Below, one piece after another: positions 8,662 to 15,247 of a DNA stretch of 63,581 bases. Under the pieces are notes generated by a model. It worked only from the letters and a program-made list of their open reading frames with translations. It was not told where the DNA came from and ran no database searches. Within the stretch, counting starts at the first letter, position 1; every line of letters starts with the position of its first letter. The stretch comes from Pseudomonas sp. ANT_J12 (GTDB taxonomy: Bacteria; Pseudomonadota; Gammaproteobacteria; Pseudomonadales; Pseudomonadaceae). A program made the position numbers and the translations under genes. The stretch covers positions 1 to 63,581 of the forward strand of contig NZ_VOBN01000030.1 in assembly GCF_008370045.1 (NCBI RefSeq). Reading direction: 5' to 3'.

Positions 8662-8691
8662 GATCGGTCCTACGCGTTGCGAGGACCGATC
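8662..8691. terminator. Hairpin between convergent liuD and the Xre-type gene
   Basis: GATCGGTCCT (8662-8671) pairs perfectly with AGGACCGATC (8682-8691). It fills the 39-bp space between the two convergent stop codons. No strong U-tract follows on either strand, so termination strength is uncertain. Confidence 0.6.
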
Positions 8692-8694
8692 TGA

Positions 8695-9336
8695 TTAGAA
8701 TTTGGCGGATGCCTGAACCACTACGCCGATAATTCGGCACTCGTCGGTGAACAGGGCCTTCGGATAGGTCGGATTGAGCGGGACCAGGTAACGCTGCCCG
8801 CCCTCTTCGATCAGCTTGCGAAAGGTCGCCTCGGCGCTGTCCGGCCACTGGGCGATCACCAGTTTTCCGGGTTCCGGCACGATGGCCGGGTCCACCAGGA
8901 TCATCATGCCCTCGGCAATGCTGATGCCGGAGGGGGCGGTCATCGCGTCGCCCACCACGCTCAGCCAGAAGGCCGGGCCTTGGGCGTGATAGTCGGTCAG
9001 CTCGTAGCGTTCGTCCTTGCGATACACCGTCAGCTCACCGTCGCGCAGCTGCGCCGGTTCCTTCCAGTCACTGACCGGGTAGCGGAAGTAGGGGTTGTAC
9101 TTGAGCGCAAGCGGCATGTCCTCCTCTTCCAGAATGAGCCGTTCGCGGATCACCAGCGCCAAGTCCATGCCCAGCGCCTTCAACACGCGGTTCATGTTGA
9201 CGATGCCAGGATCGCGGCGTTTGTTCAGCCAGTGGCCGACGCCGCCCTGGGACATCCCGAGGCGATCTGCGAGTTCGTCTTGAGTGACGCTGAGCTCACT
9301 CATTTTGGCCTTGACCAATTCAATCCATTTATCCAT
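8695..9336 (-). CDS. Xre-type repressor with a LexA/S24-like C-terminal domain lacking the Ser-Lys dyad
   Basis: 213 residues. Residues 1-60 are a helix-turn-helix (SVTQDELADRLGMSQGGVGHWLNKRRDPG), and residues ~120-213 follow the S24 fold (WLSVVGDAMTAPSGISIAEGMMILVDP...TFRKLIEEGGQRYLVPLNPTYP). In active self-cleaving repressors the first motif carries a serine (GDSM) and the second a lysine at the position occupied here by Arg173; here the serine position is Ala131. Self-cleavage therefore looks impossible. The start ATG encodes MDKWIELVKAKM; the longer frame adds 14 residues through the operator. It is divergent from a DUF6124-like gene across a region with TAGTA repeats, so autoregulation is likely. 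Confidence 0.85.
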   Translation of the reverse strand: MDKWIELVKAKMSELSVTQDELADRLGMSQGGVGHWLNKRRDPGIVNMNRVLKALGMDLALVIRERLILEEEDMPLALKYNPYFRYPVSDWKEPAQLRDGELTVYRKDERYELTDYHAQGPAFWLSVVGDAMTAPSGISIAEGMMILVDPAIVPEPGKLVIAQWPDSAEATFRKLIEEGGQRYLVPLNPTYPKALFTDECRIIGVVVQASAKF

Positions 9337-9374
9337 GTGCGGCACGATACGTGGACGCCTCCGGCCATCAAAAC

Positions 9375-9420
9375 ACAAATTGTAGTATTTAAATTCTGGT
9401 CACAAATACAGTTAGTACTA
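9375..9420. promoter_or_regulatory. Candidate operator of the divergent Xre/DUF6124 pair
   Basis: A perfect palindrome TAGTACTA (9413-9420) and a related TAGTATTT (9383-9390) are exactly 30 bp apart, three helical turns, placing them on the same DNA face. A 9-bp dyad ACAAATTGT (9375-9383) adjoins the left one. All lie between the divergent starts at 9336 and 9469, in an AT-rich island. Confidence 0.55.
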
Positions 9421-9468
9421 GGATGTGTTCACGGATCTGAATCACTCACACGGAGTTCACCCAGTACC

Positions 9469-9810
9469 ATGACCAACCCCAGCCACGACGTGCCAGACAT
9501 GCAGTTCGACACCACCTTCACCTCGCCAAAAGGCTGTGCCGCCGCGCAGCGGGCGCTGGACTATTACTTGAAACCAACTGTTTCAGAAGTGGAAATCCCG
9601 GCGCGCTTTTTCGACGTCAACCGCAACATCAGCAGTGAAGAAGCGTTGGTTCATGCCTCCGACCTGCTGCGCTGTGCCGCCGCTACCGCCCAGGAAGCCG
9701 CCGACAACCAGCAAGGCGCAAAACGGGCGCTGGCGTTTTCGGTGGTGCACATGATTGATATGGCGCAGGCGATGGTCGATCGATCCCTGGATGGCGATCA
9801 GAACGAATGA
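9469..9810 (+). CDS. DUF6124-like small hypothetical protein
   Basis: 113 residues, no signal peptide or membrane segment, mainly helical and Ala-rich (FTSPKGCAAAQRALDYYLKP..., then LRCAAATAQEAADNQQGAKRALAFSVVHMIDMAQAMVD). The AAxRALDxYL motif followed by a conserved acidic and alanine-rich helical tail is common in a Pseudomonas family of unknown function that I recognise as DUF6124. It is paired divergently with the Xre/S24-like repressor and may be its main target. Confidence 0.75.
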   Translation: MTNPSHDVPDMQFDTTFTSPKGCAAAQRALDYYLKPTVSEVEIPARFFDVNRNISSEEALVHASDLLRCAAATAQEAADNQQGAKRALAFSVVHMIDMAQAMVDRSLDGDQNE

Positions 9811-9869
9811 AACGAACGTGTTTTCGAGGAGGACAGGAAAGAATTTTCCTATCGTGCAAATAAAATCAT

Positions 9870-9900
9870 TTGACTTGCAAACGAGAATGATTATTATTGC
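9870..9900 (+). promoter_or_regulatory. Promoter with Fur box for the PrrF sRNA
   Basis: TTGACT (9870-9875), a 16-bp spacer and TATTAT (9892-9897) form the core promoter. Overlapping it, GAGAATGATTATTATTGC (9883-9900) resembles the Fur consensus GATAATGATAATCATTATC. Iron-loaded Fur would cover the -10 region, giving expression only in low iron. Confidence 0.8.
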
Positions 9901-9903
9901 ACG

Positions 9904-10019
9904 CAGCTGGTCGCGAGATCAGTCGATGGACCAGAGGACCTTAGGTCGGTCTCCTGGACTATCTCCTCATCAGGCTAATCACGGTTTTTGACCCGGCTTT
10001 TTGCCGGGTCTTTTTTTTT
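9904..10019 (+). ncRNA. prrF: PrrF-type iron-responsive small RNA
   Basis: About 115 nt. The transcript would begin CAGCTGGTCGCGAGATCAG, like the P. aeruginosa PrrF RNAs, and contains the conserved pairing core CTATCTCCTCATCAGGCTAA (9959-9978) followed by the poly-U-ended terminator. PrrF represses mRNAs for iron-rich non-essential proteins (sodB, sdh, acn and others) with Hfq when iron is scarce. The 5' end is inferred from promoter spacing. Only one copy is in this window; fluorescens-group genomes usually hold PrrF1 and PrrF2 at separate loci, and I cannot tell which this is. Confidence 0.88.
9990..10019 (+). terminator. Intrinsic terminator of PrrF
   Basis: GACCCGGC-TTTTT-GCCGGGTC (9990-10010) followed by nine T residues (10011-10019). 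A textbook Rho-independent terminator. Confidence 0.92.
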
Positions 10020-10049
10020 GCCAGTTATTCTGGCTTTGGCTTCAGGCTA

Positions 10050-10160
10050 ATGAAGACTGTAGGTGCTGCTAATTCGATGGGCGGCATGATATCAAAAGAA
10101 TATCTGCTGGCAAGAGAAGCCCGGCTACATTGGGCCAAACTAATCCAAATTAGCACTTGA
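10050..10160 (+). CDS. Possible 36-residue small protein downstream of PrrF
   Basis: An ATG at 10050 opens a 36-codon frame ending TGA at 10158. The second half (ISKEYLLAREARLHWAKLIQ) has the composition of a real amphipathic helix, which is why I list it. The ribosome site is weak (CAGG, 5 bp upstream), and the lower-GC region 10021-10293 contains no longer gene on this strand. A 64-codon frame on the other strand (10025-10219) overlaps it; neither is proven. It may be a gene relic. The rest of 10161-10293 holds only the carboxypeptidase promoter region. Confidence 0.3.
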   Translation: MKTVGAANSMGGMISKEYLLAREARLHWAKLIQIST

Positions 10161-10293
10161 GAATCAATCACACAGTCTCTAAGCTGCTTCCGCGTCAAGG
10201 AGGACGCCCCCCGCTTCACCCCGTAATTTCCCCCGATTCATCCCCGCCTTGCGTGTAAAGTAGCAGCCATAAAATCATAATCAGGAACCGACT

Positions 10294-11445
10294 ATGACCG
10301 TGGCTAAATCCTCTTTCGACATCAGTGCCAATTTCGACAGCGGCAACATTGAAGTGCTGGACATCAGCAATCCGTTGCAAGCCTTGCTGGCGATCAAACC
10401 AGACACCCGCAGCCAGCATTTCCAGTGGTTCCACTTCAAGGCCAGCGGTCTGCATGTCGGTCAAGAGCATTGGTTTCGCCTGAACAACGCCAGCAAATCC
10501 TCGTACCACAAAGCCTGGGACGGTTATCAAGCCGTGGCGTCCTACGACCACGTCAACTGGTTCCGGGTGCCGACCATTTTCGAAGGCGACTGCCTGCGCT
10601 TCAGCCTCGAAGCCACCGCCACCCACGCCTGGTTTGCCTACTTCGAACCTTATAGCCGCGGTCGCCATGACTGGCTGATCGAGCAGGCGCTGACCAAGGC
10701 CGGCACCGAGTTGCTGTCCACCGGTAAAAGCGCCGAGGGTCGCGACATTCAACTGCTGCGCAAAGGCACCGGGGCCGAAGGTCAGCGCAAAGTCTGGATC
10801 ATCGCGCAACAGCATCCGGGCGAGCACATGGCCGAGTGGTTCATGGAAGGCGTGATCGAGCGCCTGGAAAAACACGACGACCCTGTACTGAATAAACTCC
10901 TGGCCAGCGCCGACCTGTACCTGGTGCCGAACATGAATCCGGACGGCGCCTTCCACGGTCACTTGCGCACCAACGCCATGGGCCAAGACCTCAATCGTGC
11001 CTGGCAGAGCGCCAGCCCGGAAATCAGCCCGGAAGTCTTTTTCGTACAGCAGCAGATGGAAAAGTACGGCGTCGATTTGTTCCTCGACATTCACGGCGAC
11101 GAAGAAATCCCCTACGTGTTCACCGCCGGTTGCGAAGGCAACCCAGGCTATACGCCGCGACTCGAGAAGCTCGAAACCGACTTCCGCGATCACTTGAAAC
11201 ACCTGACCAAAGACTTCCAGACCAAGCATGGCTACACCCGCGACTTGCCGGGCAAAGCCAACATGACGTTGGCCTGCAACAGCGTTGGCCAGAAGTTTGA
11301 CTGCCTGGCGCTGACCCTGGAAATGCCGTTCAAGGACAACAACGATGCGCCGAATGCGCTGACGGGTTGGTCAGGCAAGCGCTCCAAGCAGTTGGGTAAA
11401 GACGTTTTGACGACCATTGCGGAGATGGTTGATACCCTGCGCTAA
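10294..11445 (+). CDS. M14-family zinc carboxypeptidase, cytosolic (Nna1/CCP-like)
   Basis: 383 residues without a signal peptide. A beta-sandwich N-terminal domain (~1-130) precedes the carboxypeptidase domain. Zinc ligands are His174 and Glu177 in QQHPGEHMAEW and His267 in LDIHGDEEIPY; the catalytic Glu343 lies in LTLEMPF. NMNPDGAFHGHLRTNAMGQDLNRAW carries the substrate-binding Asn-Arg pair. This arrangement marks the cytosolic carboxypeptidase subfamily, whose eukaryotic members remove glutamates from tubulin; the bacterial substrate is unknown. It is a single-gene unit. Confidence 0.88.
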   Translation: MTVAKSSFDISANFDSGNIEVLDISNPLQALLAIKPDTRSQHFQWFHFKASGLHVGQEHWFRLNNASKSSYHKAWDGYQAVASYDHVNWFRVPTIFEGDCLRFSLEATATHAWFAYFEPYSRGRHDWLIEQALTKAGTELLSTGKSAEGRDIQLLRKGTGAEGQRKVWIIAQQHPGEHMAEWFMEGVIERLEKHDDPVLNKLLASADLYLVPNMNPDGAFHGHLRTNAMGQDLNRAWQSASPEISPEVFFVQQQMEKYGVDLFLDIHGDEEIPYVFTAGCEGNPGYTPRLEKLETDFRDHLKHLTKDFQTKHGYTRDLPGKANMTLACNSVGQKFDCLALTLEMPFKDNNDAPNALTGWSGKRSKQLGKDVLTTIAEMVDTLR

Positions 11446-11450
11446 GACCA

Positions 11451-11493
11451 AAAGATCGCAGCCTTCGGCAGCTCATGCGAAGGCGCGATCTTT
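11451..11493. terminator. Bidirectional terminator between the M14 peptidase and HxlR genes
   Basis: AAAGATCGC (11451-11459) pairs with GCGATCTTT (11485-11493) around an inner GCCTTCG/CGAAGGC stem. A's on the left and T's on the right give a U-tract in both directions. It overlaps the HxlR stop codon. Confidence 0.75.
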
Positions 11494-11938
11494 ATTCGGC
11501 CGCCACCCGCACACAATCCTCCGGCCCGAGCAATCGCCCGTCCTCGGCGCGCAATTCCAATGGCCGCACCGGCCGCCCCTGTTCACGATCCACCACCCGT
11601 GAATGCGCCTCCCCCGCCTCAAAGAAAAACGCCTCGCCCCATTGCCGCAAACCGATGATCAACGGAAACAGGCCTTTGCCCTTCTGCGTCAGCACGTATT
11701 CCTGATACGCGCTGCCATCCGACGCCGGCACCAAATCAAAAATCCCGTGGGCCACCAACGTGCGCAGGCGCGCCGAGAGGATGTTCTTGGCCATGCCCAG
11801 ATTGCGCTGGAACTCGCCAAACCGGCGAATGCCGTCAAACGCATCGCGCACGATCAGCAACGACCACCAATCGCCGATGGCATCCAGTGAGCGGGCGACC
11901 GGACATTCGGCGCCTTCCATGCTTGTACGTTTGACCAT
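11492..11938 (-). CDS. HxlR-family winged-helix regulator
   Basis: 148 residues with the HxlR hallmark CPVARSLDAIGDWWSLLIVRDAFDGIRRFGEFQRNLGMAKNILSARLRTLVAHGIF. It likely represses the divergent MFS pump gene. The start at 11938 (MVKRTSMEGAECP) is chosen because the longer frame reads through the shared operator. The Cys near residue 12 is conserved in redox- or electrophile-sensing members, so thiol sensing is possible. Confidence 0.88.
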   Translation of the reverse strand: MVKRTSMEGAECPVARSLDAIGDWWSLLIVRDAFDGIRRFGEFQRNLGMAKNILSARLRTLVAHGIFDLVPASDGSAYQEYVLTQKGKGLFPLIIGLRQWGEAFFFEAGEAHSRVVDREQGRPVRPLELRAEDGRLLGPEDCVRVAAE

Positions 11939-11962
11939 GATTGCGCTCGCTGCCAACAAATG

Positions 11963-12018
11963 TGGTTGCAATATAAAACCAGCCTCTCTACCGTACAAGT
12001 GGTTTCATTTTGAAACCA
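11963..12018. promoter_or_regulatory. Paired HxlR operators between the regulator and the MFS gene
   Basis: Two dyads share one architecture: TGGTT-N9-AACCA at 11963-11981 and at 12000-12018. The second extends to TGGTTTCA-TTT-TGAAACCA, a perfect 8-bp dyad. Starts are 37 bp apart. A TATAAA lies within the first dyad. Both sites sit between the divergent starts at 11938 and 12034. Confidence 0.75.
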
Positions 12019-12033
12019 TATCAGGAGTCTGGC

Positions 12034-13260
12034 ATGAAGCCTAACCAACCCTTGAACAGCGGCGTGGTGCTGCTGTTCGCTGTCGCTTGCGGCCTGGCCG
12101 TCGGCAACGTGTATTACGCCCAACCGCTGCTCGATGCCATGGCCGAGGCTTTCTCCATGAACCCGGCAACCGTCGGCATCGTCGTCACCCTGACTCAAGT
12201 CGGTTACGGCGTGGGCCTGTTGCTGCTGGTACCGCTGGGGGATCTGCTCAATCGGCGGCGTCTGATCGTCACGCAAACACTGTTGTCGGCGCTGGCGTTG
12301 CTGATGATCGTGCTGGCGCAGAACAGCACCTGGTTGCTGATCGGCATGGCGTTGACCGGTTTGCTCGCGGTAGTGACGCAGGTGTTGGTGGCGTACGCAG
12401 CAACCCTGGCGATTCCCGCCCAGCGCGGTCGCGTGGTGGGCGTGGTCACTAGCGGCATCGTTGTCGGCATTTTGCTCGCGCGCACCGTGGCGGGCGGCAT
12501 GGCCGATCTGGCCGGCTGGCGCTCGATTTATCTGCTGTCGGCGGGGTTAACCTTGTTGATGGCGCTGCTGTTGTTTCGCGTCCTGCCCAAACAGGAAAAC
12601 GCACAAACCAGCCAGTCTTACAGCGCGCTGATCGGCTCGGTCTTCACTTTGTTCAAGGAAGAACCGGTGCTGCGTCAACGGGCGATCCTCGCCCTGCTGA
12701 CCTTCGCCAGCGCCATGGTGTTGTGGACGCCGATGGTGTTGCCGCTCAGCGCCCCGCCGTTGTCGTTGTCCCACACACAAATCGGATTATTCGGACTGGC
12801 CGGCGCGGCGGGTGCACTCGCGGCGGCTCGCGCGGGTCATCTGGCTGATCGTGGCTTGGGGCAATGGACCAGCGGCCTTTCGCTGTTGCTGATGCTCGCG
12901 TCGTGGCTGCCGATCGCCTTCACCCAATCCTCATTGTGGGCGCTCCTACTTGGGGTGATTACTCTGGATCTGGGCTTGCAAGCGGTGCACGTCACCAGCC
13001 AGAGCATGATCTACAGCGTGCGCCCCGAAGCGCAAAGTCGACTGACGGCCGGGTACATGCTGTTTTATTCGATCGGCAGCGCGTTGGGCTCGATTGGCTC
13101 GACGGCGATGTATGCGTGGTGCGGATGGATGGGTGTGTGCTGTTTGGGTGCCGGAATCAATGCCGTGGCGCTGGGTTATTGGTGGCTGACACTGGCCCCG
13201 AAAGCACCCGTCTCCTGTGGCGAGGGGGCTTGCCCCCGTTCGGCTGCGCAGCAGTCGTAA
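12034..13260 (+). CDS. MFS efflux transporter, C-terminus read from a REP element
   Basis: A 12-helix major facilitator of the drug/arabinose-efflux type: GNVYYAQPLLDAMAEAF at helix 1, GYGVGLLLLVPLGDLLNRRRLI as motif A, then alternating hydrophobic segments to about residue 390. The start follows an AGGAG 7 bp upstream and avoids the operator. The last 14 residues (CGEGACPRSAAQQS) are translated from a REP palindrome that begins at 13217, so the native C-terminus has been replaced. The divergent HxlR gene presumably controls it. Confidence 0.88.
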   Translation: MKPNQPLNSGVVLLFAVACGLAVGNVYYAQPLLDAMAEAFSMNPATVGIVVTLTQVGYGVGLLLLVPLGDLLNRRRLIVTQTLLSALALLMIVLAQNSTWLLIGMALTGLLAVVTQVLVAYAATLAIPAQRGRVVGVVTSGIVVGILLARTVAGGMADLAGWRSIYLLSAGLTLLMALLLFRVLPKQENAQTSQSYSALIGSVFTLFKEEPVLRQRAILALLTFASAMVLWTPMVLPLSAPPLSLSHTQIGLFGLAGAAGALAAARAGHLADRGLGQWTSGLSLLLMLASWLPIAFTQSSLWALLLGVITLDLGLQAVHVTSQSMIYSVRPEAQSRLTAGYMLFYSIGSALGSIGSTAMYAWCGWMGVCCLGAGINAVALGYWWLTLAPKAPVSCGEGACPRSAAQQS

Positions 13261-13440
13261 ACCTGGTCAACGCGGTGCCTCTGTGACACCGCGTTGAATG
13301 GTTTTGGGGCTGCTGCGCAGCCCAACGGGGGCAAGCCCCCTCGCCACGGGCAAGCCCCCTCGCCACAGGCAAGCCCCCTCGCCACAGGCAAGCTCCCTAG
13401 CCACAGGCAAGCCCCTAGCCACAGCAAGCTCCTTCGCCAC
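13217..13440. repeat. REP pair followed by a tandem array of six half-REP units
   Basis: A GTGGCGAGGGGGCTTGCC...GGCAAGCCCCCTCGCCAC palindrome (13217-13347) continues into five further copies of its right arm. Units lie at 13329, 13348, 13367, 13386, 13405 and 13423; the first four are 19 bp and the last two 18 bp, with divergence increasing rightwards (CCCTCG, then CCCTAG, then CCTTCG). This looks like local amplification of one REP arm. Confidence 0.85.
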
Positions 13441-13461
13441 ATGAGTTCAGTGGTGTTCAGA

Positions 13462-14007
13462 TCAACCGCGATCCTTACCCCGCAACATGCTGTCCAACAC
13501 ATCATCGCGGCGCACCCAGCCATGAAACAACGCCGCCGCCAGATGCAGCAGTACCGTCAAAAACAGCAGATATGCCAGATACCCATGGGCCTTGCGCAGC
13601 ACCGCAAACACCTGAGCATTCGCCGGCACAATCGACGGCAATTGCAGTGAAGTGCCGAGCATCACCGGGTCCCCCGCCGCCGAAATCATCGCCCAGCCCA
13701 GCAGCGGCAAAATCAGCATCAAGGCGTACAGCAAGACATGGGACGCCTTGGCCGCCAGCACCTGCCAACCCGGCAGGTCCGCCGGCAGCGGTGGCTGTTG
13801 GGTGGAAAAGCGCACGGCCAGGCGCACGATCACCAGCAGCAGAATCGCAATGCCCAAGGGTTTGTGCAGGTGGATCAGCCATTCATGACGCTCGGACACC
13901 GAGGCCACCATGCCCGCGCCGATAAACAGCATCGCGATGACCATCAATGCCATCAGCCAGTGCAGCAGGCGCGCCAGCGGGACGAAATGCTTGGGTTGGG
14001 CGCTCAT
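13462..14007 (-). CDS. Cytochrome b561
   Basis: 181-residue inner-membrane di-heme cytochrome with four hydrophobic segments and His residues at helix ends (RLLHWLMALMVIAMLFIG; HEWLIHLHKPLGIAIL; ASHVLLYALMLILPLLGW; RKAHGYLAYLLFLTVLLHLAAALFHG). It passes electrons from quinol to a periplasmic partner. The ATG overlaps the stop of the preceding SrpA-type gene (ATGA), so it probably supplies or takes electrons for that peroxidase. The in-frame upstream extension to 14166 is shadow sequence. Confidence 0.88.
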   Translation of the reverse strand: MSAQPKHFVPLARLLHWLMALMVIAMLFIGAGMVASVSERHEWLIHLHKPLGIAILLLVIVRLAVRFSTQQPPLPADLPGWQVLAAKASHVLLYALMLILPLLGWAMISAAGDPVMLGTSLQLPSIVPANAQVFAVLRKAHGYLAYLLFLTVLLHLAAALFHGWVRRDDVLDSMLRGKDRG

Positions 14008-15089
14008 TGTTGAGCCTCCTGTTTGGCGGCGGGCAACTGATTCACTTCGCTGGTGCGACGCAGGTAGGAACTGGCGTATCCGGCGGAGCGCGCGGCGAGC
14101 AACGGGTCGTCGGAACCTTCGATCCCGGCCGGCAACACCAGCGGGTCGTAGTTGATGTCGCGGCACTCGTCGTTGAGTTGCGGCTGGGTCGCGTCGAGCA
14201 CCAGGGTCCCGGCGTTGATCACTTTGCGGCCCTCGGGCCAGGTCTTGCTGGCGTCATTCACCGGATCACCGGGGTTGGCCAGGGTGATGTTCAACTTGAA
14301 GCGCAGTGGTCCTGCGGCAATTTTCTGCACCAGGTCTTTCTCCAGGAAATCGGCACCTTCAGGCGCCGTGGCACCCGCCGCGTCCTGGGCCACCGGGACC
14401 ATGCTCCAGCGCACTGCCTGCTTCTGCCCGGACGCATTCACCAGGTAAAACGCGTTGATGCTGTTGTAGGTTTCCGTCACGTAACTGGCCGAAGGCTTGG
14501 CGGTCTTGATCCAGGCCAGGAACGGCCCGGCTTCCGGGTGCGCGCCGAAGAATGCCGGCACCGCCGCAGGATTGGGCTTGCCCGTGGCCGGATCCGGCGA
14601 TTGCGCCTGCTGCAACTGATAGAACGCCTCGGGCGTGCCCACCGGGAACACCGGCATGCTGTTCATCCCGGTGCGCCACTGTTGGCCGTTGGCCTGGGTG
14701 AAACGTAGCGCCAGGCTGCGGATCGGAACGGCGGAGTCCGGCGCATAAGGATTACCGGCCGGCAGGGCGAAACGTCCGACCACCGGGGTCCGCGCGTCAT
14801 TGAACACCTGGGCAGTGGAATAGCTGCGGGCCTCGCCGCTGCTCTCGAAGTGGCCGATCACGCACACGCCTTTGGAGTGATTACGCCGGAACCCCGGGTG
14901 CACGCCGTTGTTGGTTTCCAGCACGTTGATCAGTTTTTTCGGCGTCAGGCGTTGTGGGTCGAAGGTGCCGTTGACGTAGGCAAAAGCCCCGGCCACGGCC
15001 GCAACGATGACGGCGATACCGGCCAGGCGCGCGGTCAGGCTGGCGGTACTCAGCGGCGGCCGGTTGGGCGGTGTTGAGCGATCTACCAT
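14004..15089 (-). CDS. SrpA-type catalase-related peroxidase, membrane-anchored or exported
   Basis: 361 residues with one N-terminal hydrophobic segment (~16-38: LTARLAGIAVIVAAVAGAFAYV) and a catalase-fold body. The distal-side region HPGFRRNHSKGVCVIGHFESSGEA is typical of the small catalase-like peroxidases that use organic peroxides, as is the FYLVNASGQKQAVRWSMVP barrel strand. Lacking the full-length catalase domains, it probably acts as a periplasmic heme peroxidase using electrons from the coupled cytochrome b561. Start at 15089 (MVDRSTPPNR). It sits behind an ECF-type promoter matching that of the divergent sigma gene. Confidence 0.85.
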   Translation of the reverse strand: MVDRSTPPNRPPLSTASLTARLAGIAVIVAAVAGAFAYVNGTFDPQRLTPKKLINVLETNNGVHPGFRRNHSKGVCVIGHFESSGEARSYSTAQVFNDARTPVVGRFALPAGNPYAPDSAVPIRSLALRFTQANGQQWRTGMNSMPVFPVGTPEAFYQLQQAQSPDPATGKPNPAAVPAFFGAHPEAGPFLAWIKTAKPSASYVTETYNSINAFYLVNASGQKQAVRWSMVPVAQDAAGATAPEGADFLEKDLVQKIAAGPLRFKLNITLANPGDPVNDASKTWPEGRKVINAGTLVLDATQPQLNDECRDINYDPLVLPAGIEGSDDPLLAARSAGYASSYLRRTSEVNQLPAAKQEAQQ

Positions 15090-15131
15090 GAAAGACTCCA
15101 GGGCCATCGGCCACAAGTGAGAAGAACCAAG

Positions 15132-15158
15132 CAGACGCACCCCGCGCAGGTTTATTCC
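15132..15158 (-). promoter_or_regulatory. ECF-type promoter of the SrpA/b561 operon
   Basis: On the minus strand GGAATAA (15158-15152) is followed after 14 bp by CGTCTG (15137-15132). Element and spacing are the same as in the oppositely oriented promoter at 15187. Confidence 0.78.
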
Positions 15159-15186
15159 ATCGGCCGGTATTTATTTTTTCGGGCGT

Positions 15187-15213
15187 GGAATAACCTTCAG
15201 TGTCGGGCGTCTT
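15187..15213 (+). promoter_or_regulatory. ECF-type promoter of the sigma/anti-sigma operon
   Basis: GGAATAA (15187-15193), 14 bp, CGTCTT (15208-15213). The -35 element with AAC/AAT and the CGTC -10 are typical of ECF sigma targets. The sigma gene ATG is at 15248. Autoregulation is inferred. Confidence 0.78.
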
Positions 15214-15247
15214 CCTAGTCCAAAGCGTAGTGACTAGTCGGAACTTC

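Noticed and set aside
10025..10219. 64-codon frame on the minus strand after PrrF
   Set aside because: No ribosome site, no family resemblance, and it overlaps the better-composed plus-strand frame at 10050.
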